From FEN-727 sp036508635 (lineage in GTDB: Bacteria; Actinomycetota; Geothermincolia; Fen-727; Anoxymicrobiaceae): a stretch of DNA of 9,450 bases. Below, piece after piece: positions 6,712 through 9,450 of this stretch (position 1 is the stretch's first letter; every line of letters starts with the position of its first letter). The position numbers and the translations under genes were made by a program. The notes beneath the pieces were generated by a model. That model searched no databases, had not been told where the DNA came from, and was given only the letters and a program-made list of their open reading frames with translations. The DNA lies in the NCBI GenBank assembly GCA_036508635.1, contig DATCGY010000315.1, forward strand, positions 1 through 9,450, in the 5' to 3' direction.

Positions 6712-6735
6712 GCCGGTCGCCCCGGGTTGGCTCAG
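6708..6735. terminator. Hairpin shared by the ends of the kdp operon and the trkA-kdpD operon
   Basis: CTGAGCC (6708-6714) pairs perfectly with GGCTCAG (6729-6735) around a GC-rich 14-base loop. The left arm contains the TGA of the kinase-like gene (6709-6711), and the right arm contains the stop of the - strand kdpD (6732-6734). After it the + strand has GTTTCCTT, a weak U-tract, and the - strand has TTCTC. It may terminate or protect both mRNAs. The poor T-runs make true intrinsic termination uncertain. Confidence 0.55.
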
Positions 6736-7904
6736 GTTTCCTTCGCCGGCTTGCCGATCACAAGGACGTTGATCGAGCTGTCCATGTGGATCAGTTCATC
6801 CACGAACGATGCCCCGACCAGCTTCTTCCAGCGGCCCTGGTTCGGTGCCCCCGCGACAATCATGTCGATCTCGTTCTCTGTGGCGAAGTCCATCACAATC
6901 TGGGCCAGGTGGGTTCCGGCGGAGCTCAACAGGATGTTCACCTTCCCGCCCAACTCCTCCACCAGCCACATGGTCTTTGACAGCTGTTGCAGGGCCTTGT
7001 CGGTGAAGTCGGACTCCTTGGGGGATTCCACGTAGACGGCCATCCACTCCGTGTCGAGTCCCCCGGCAAGAGAGTAGGCGATGCGCGCAAGGCGTTCCGC
7101 CGTCTCGCTCGGTGTTATGCACACCAGGATCCGCGAGCCGACGGGCACCGGCCTCTTCACTACGGTGGGCTCATTGTACGAGCGAAGGTCCCCCTCAACG
7201 TGTCGCGCGGTATAGCGGAGTGCCAGCTCGCGGAGCGCGAAGATATTTCCCTTCTTGAAGAAGCGCTGCATAGCTTTTTCCGCTTTCTCGGGAACGTAGA
7301 CTTTCCCGTCGCGGAAGCGCTTCAGCAGGACCTCGGGTGTGATGTCGACGAGCTCGACTTCCTCGGCATTCTCGAGGAATCTGTCCGGCAGGGTCTCGGT
7401 TACCTTGACTCCGGTTATCCCCTGCACAACGTCATTGAGGCTCTCCACGTGCTGGATATTCAGGGTCGCGAAGACATCGATACCTTTATCCAGCAACTCC
7501 TCCACGTCCTGGTACCTCTTCGCGTGCCTGGAACCGGGTACGTTTGTGTGGGCGAGCTCGTCGACCAGCGCGAGCTTGGGCCGGCGCTCGAGGATAGAGT
7601 CCAGGTCCATCTCCATGAGCTTCACTCCCTGGAGCATGATCTCGTGTCGTGGGATGACCTCAAGCCCTTCCAGGAGCAACTCGGTCTCTGCTCGCCCGTG
7701 TGTCTCCGCAATCCCGACCACGAGGTCGACGCCCGCGCTGTGGAGTTCCTGCGCCTGGCTCAACATGCGGTAAGTCTTGCCGACACCCGCCGCGGCACCA
7801 AGGAATATCTTCAGCCTTCCCCTCGCCGGCTTGTACTCCCGGGCATCGGTACTGACCGGAAGGAGAAGCTCGTCGCTCTCGTCCTTGTCGATGTCATCGC
7901 TCAC
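6732..7904 (-). CDS. kdpD: Short KdpD: KdpD sensor domain plus USP domain, no histidine kinase
   Basis: 390 residues, against about 890 for full KdpD. Residues about 28-237 form the KdpD N-terminal domain (PF02702-type), with Walker A G36-AAAGVGKT-44, Walker-B-like LALVDELAHTN (111-121) and further KdpD blocks such as PGSRHAKRYQDVEELL and ATLNIQHVESLNDVV. Residues about 256-385 form a universal-stress (USP) domain ending DSSINVLVIG. The four membrane helices, GAF region and histidine kinase of normal KdpD are absent. The stop is natural: beyond it lies the convergent kinase-like gene, not broken kinase sequence. In full KdpD the USP domain can bind c-di-AMP or other signals. Short KdpD homologues are known from cyanobacteria and Deinococcus. 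It may work with a separate kinase encoded elsewhere or act directly on a K+ transporter. The GTG at 7904 is forced by an in-frame TAG just upstream; the ribosome site is weak. Confidence 0.93.
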   Translation of the reverse strand: MSDDIDKDESDELLLPVSTDAREYKPARGRLKIFLGAAAGVGKTYRMLSQAQELHSAGVDLVVGIAETHGRAETELLLEGLEVIPRHEIMLQGVKLMEMDLDSILERRPKLALVDELAHTNVPGSRHAKRYQDVEELLDKGIDVFATLNIQHVESLNDVVQGITGVKVTETLPDRFLENAEEVELVDITPEVLLKRFRDGKVYVPEKAEKAMQRFFKKGNIFALRELALRYTARHVEGDLRSYNEPTVVKRPVPVGSRILVCITPSETAERLARIAYSLAGGLDTEWMAVYVESPKESDFTDKALQQLSKTMWLVEELGGKVNILLSSAGTHLAQIVMDFATENEIDMIVAGAPNQGRWKKLVGASFVDELIHMDSSINVLVIGKPAKET

Positions 7905-7954
7905 AGATGGCTACTCTCTCTTGGGGTGTCCGCGCCCACCGTGACGTCGATCAC
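7901..7954 (-). CDS. Possible 17-codon leader ORF coupled to short kdpD
   Basis: In the 75-base gap between the trkA and kdpD genes, GTG at 7954-7952 follows AGGAGA with nine bases between. It opens a frame for MIDVTVGADTPRESSHL that ends at TGA 7903-7901. That TGA overlaps the kdpD GTG as GTGA. Because kdpD itself has a poor ribosome site, ribosomes ending here could re-start on kdpD. The peptide has no recognisable family, and the ORF may be chance; the good ribosome site and exact overlap are the only support. Confidence 0.35.
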   Translation of the reverse strand: MIDVTVGADTPRESSHL

Positions 7955-7979
7955 CTGATTCGTTCTCCTCAGCCACCAC

Positions 7980-8645
7980 TCAGCCACTGCTCCCCAGGAT
8001 CTCCTCGAGAGCCATCTGGTTGTTGACATTCGTCATGGCCAGAACCCGGTCGTTTTCCTGAAGCAGCGTGTCAGCCGCGGGAATCATCATCGCTTCCGCC
8101 CGCACCACCGTCACGATAACGGTCTCCGGAGGCAGCTCAAGTTCGGACAGACGCTTGCCGACCGCTCGCGCGTCGCCCGGCAGAGTTATCTCTACCAGGC
8201 CGATGTCACTCGCGCGCAGCTTCATAACCGTGACCACCTCTCCCAACGTCACTTCCTCGTCGATTATCCTCGCGATGATGTCGGGCGAGCTGACGCCGAT
8301 GTCCACTCCCCAACTCCTGGTGAAAAGCCACCTGTTCTTGGGGTTGTTCACGCGAGCGACCACCTTGGGGACCTCGTACACGAACTTGGACAGGTAAGAC
8401 ACCACCAGGTTGTCCTCGTCATCCCCCGTCACCGCGAGCACCAGGTCGGCGACGGACAGCCCCGCCCCTTCAAGCACCAGCGGCTCACAGCCGTCGCCAT
8501 TGATGATGGTGACGTCCGGGAGATCGCTCTGTAGTTCATGGCTCTTTTCCAGGCTCCCCTCGATGACGGTCACATCGTGTTTCTCGTCAAGCATCTCGGC
8601 CAGGTAGCTGCCCACTTTGCCTCCACCCACGATAATGACCCTCAT
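7980..8645 (-). CDS. TrkA-type RCK regulator of K+ transport (second of the pair)
   Basis: 221 residues with one RCK_N and one RCK_C (TrkA_C) domain, the size of single-RCK proteins such as KtrA or mycobacterial CeoB/CeoC. The N-terminal Rossmann fold starts MRVIIVGGGKVGSYLA with GxGxxG at 7-12. E29 ends strand 2, where an acidic residue favours NAD(H) or adenine nucleotides. The NGDGCEP and AVTGDDEDNL loops follow. The C-terminal domain spans about 145-206 and ends near DRVLAMT. Such proteins form cytosolic rings that gate a membrane K+ channel or symporter in response to nucleotides or c-di-AMP. Its ATG at 8645 has the near-perfect ribosome site AAGGAGGT in the 18-base gap after the first trkA gene. 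No membrane partner of the Trk/Ktr type is in the window. Confidence 0.93.
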   Translation of the reverse strand: MRVIIVGGGKVGSYLAEMLDEKHDVTVIEGSLEKSHELQSDLPDVTIINGDGCEPLVLEGAGLSVADLVLAVTGDDEDNLVVSYLSKFVYEVPKVVARVNNPKNRWLFTRSWGVDIGVSSPDIIARIIDEEVTLGEVVTVMKLRASDIGLVEITLPGDARAVGKRLSELELPPETVIVTVVRAEAMMIPAADTLLQENDRVLAMTNVNNQMALEEILGSSG

Positions 8646-8663
8646 CCGGTACCTCCTTGAAAA

Positions 8664-9320
8664 TCAGGAAGCGAAGAACGTTTCCCTGAGTTTGTTCACG
8701 TGGGCCCTGTTCACCGCGACGTGCGCGAGGTCGCCCTTCTCGAAGGTTGTTTCCTCGATGGGCATGAAGACTTCACCGGCACGCTCGATAGCGACGACTT
8801 TGACCTCTCCGCTGATCTCGAACTCGCCTACTTTTCTTCCTGCCAACTTCGCCGGTATGTGGATGTCGAGCTCCAGCAACTCGGACTCGAGTACCTCATG
8901 TGTCCCGGCGGCCGCCTTACCCTCGACGAAGAGGATATCCAGAATCCGGTTAACCCCCCAGGTCACCGGCGCTACGGTTAGTATGCCCATCCGCTTATAT
9001 ATCTCCGCCCTCCGAGGATCATAGATGCGCGCGATGACCTCCGCTACGTTGAACACATCCTTTGCTACCTTCGATGCCACAAGGTTGGAGTTGTCTCCGC
9101 TGCTGACCGCGATGAAAGCATCGGCGTTGTCTATGCCGGCCTCGAGCATCACGTTGCTGTCGAAACCCACTCCGGTGACTTTATTGCCGCTGAAATCAGC
9201 TCCGAGGAGCTGAAAAGCGTTGGGATCCTTATCGATGATCGCCACGGAGTGGCCCTGGCCCGAAAGGTGCTGTGCGAGCCTCGAGCCGGCCCTGCCGCAT
9301 CCGAGAATCACGATATGCAT
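8664..9320 (-). CDS. TrkA-type RCK regulator of K+ transport (first of the pair)
   Basis: 218 residues, again RCK_N plus RCK_C. The fold starts MHIVILGCGRAGSRLA with GxGxxG at 7-12 and D30 at the end of strand 2. It continues with VTGVGFDSNVMLEAGI (48-63) and AVSSGDNSNLVASKVAK (71-87). The RCK_C part is about 148-204. It is clearly a diverged paralogue of the next gene, not a recent copy. Paired single-RCK genes resemble the ceoB-ceoC pair of mycobacteria, where the two proteins may form a hetero-ring on one transporter. The ATG at 9320 is preceded by CGGAGGAGAGA, 19 bases after the purH stop, so it may share the purH transcript or have its own promoter further up. Confidence 0.93.
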   Translation of the reverse strand: MHIVILGCGRAGSRLAQHLSGQGHSVAIIDKDPNAFQLLGADFSGNKVTGVGFDSNVMLEAGIDNADAFIAVSSGDNSNLVASKVAKDVFNVAEVIARIYDPRRAEIYKRMGILTVAPVTWGVNRILDILFVEGKAAAGTHEVLESELLELDIHIPAKLAGRKVGEFEISGEVKVVAIERAGEVFMPIEETTFEKGDLAHVAVNRAHVNKLRETFFAS

Positions 9321-9339
9321 CTGGTCTCTCCTCCGTGCC

Positions 9340-9450
9340 TCAATGCCTGAAGTGTCTACGCCCCGTGGTGACCATCGCCATACCGTGGCGCTCGCAGGCA
9401 GCCAGGGCCTCGTCGTCCTTCTTAGACCCGCCCGGCTGGATCACCGCGGC
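9340..9450 (-). CDS. purH: PurH C-terminus (AICAR formyltransferase / IMP cyclohydrolase), 5' partial
   Basis: The last 36 codons of a - strand gene running off the right edge, with stop TGA at 9342-9340. The residues read AAVIQPGGSKKDDEALAACE and then RHGMAMVTTGRRHFRH. The V-I-Q-P-G-G-S, D-x-E and M-x-x-T-G-x-R-H-F-R-H blocks are the invariant C-terminal signature of bifunctional PurH. PurH performs the last two steps of IMP synthesis, and this end belongs to the AICAR formyltransferase active-site domain. No frameshift is visible. It was identified directly from the sequence, being cut by the window edge. Confidence 0.95.
   Translation of the reverse strand, partial: AAVIQPGGSKKDDEALAACERHGMAMVTTGRRHFRH

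Noticed and set aside
6732..7904. Short kdpD as a pseudogene produced by frameshift
   Set aside because: Both domains are complete to their usual ends, the stop is followed at once by a convergent gene, and no remnant of membrane or kinase sequence is seen in any frame downstream.
6987..7958. 323-codon open frame on the + strand opposite short kdpD
   Set aside because: Antisense mirror of a clear KdpD-USP protein; no recognisable domain and no ribosome site that stands out.
7980..9320. The two RCK genes as a recent tandem duplication
   Set aside because: They share only the fold-level motifs (GxGxxG, acidic end of strand 2) and differ in most other residues, so they are old paralogues as in known paired-TrkA loci.

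Overview
The window reads as one stretch of a high-GC chromosome, most likely from an actinobacterial lineage, perhaps a deep-branching one. This rests on an apparent DUF3068 (PorA-family) membrane-protein tail, a paired arrangement of two TrkA/RCK proteins, many GTG/TTG starts with GGAGG-type ribosome sites, and GC-rich codon use. The taxonomic call is an inference and could be wrong. No rRNA, tRNA, CRISPR array, insertion sequence or phage gene is visible.

Left part (1-1396): the C-terminal end of a single-pass membrane protein on the + strand meets a convergent amidohydrolase on the - strand. A hairpin at 375-407 lies between them and could terminate both.

Centre (1397-6711, + strand): a complete kdp operon for ATP-driven high-affinity K+ uptake. 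It begins with an AT-richer control region holding two TTGACA boxes, a TGnTATAGA-type -10 and an 11-bp-spaced direct repeat. The gene order is: an unnamed 26-residue membrane peptide, kdpF (27 residues), kdpA, kdpB, kdpC, and a cytidylate-kinase-like protein starting one base after the kdpC stop. Neither tiny gene was in the supplied ORF calls; both were read directly from the sequence.

Right part (9450-6732, - strand): the end of purH, then two TrkA-type RCK regulators, a possible 17-codon leader ORF, and a short KdpD. This KdpD has only the KdpD sensor domain and a universal-stress (USP) domain, with no membrane segments and no histidine kinase. The convergent ends of the two transcription units share one hairpin that covers both stop codons.

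Taken together, roughly 1.5-9.3 kb is a potassium-homeostasis locus: the Kdp pump on one strand, and cytosolic K+/nucleotide-sensing regulators on the other. The notable points are the absence of any histidine kinase or KdpE in the window, the kinase-like protein in the place where kdpD/kdpE often sit, and two stacked mini-membrane proteins before kdpA.
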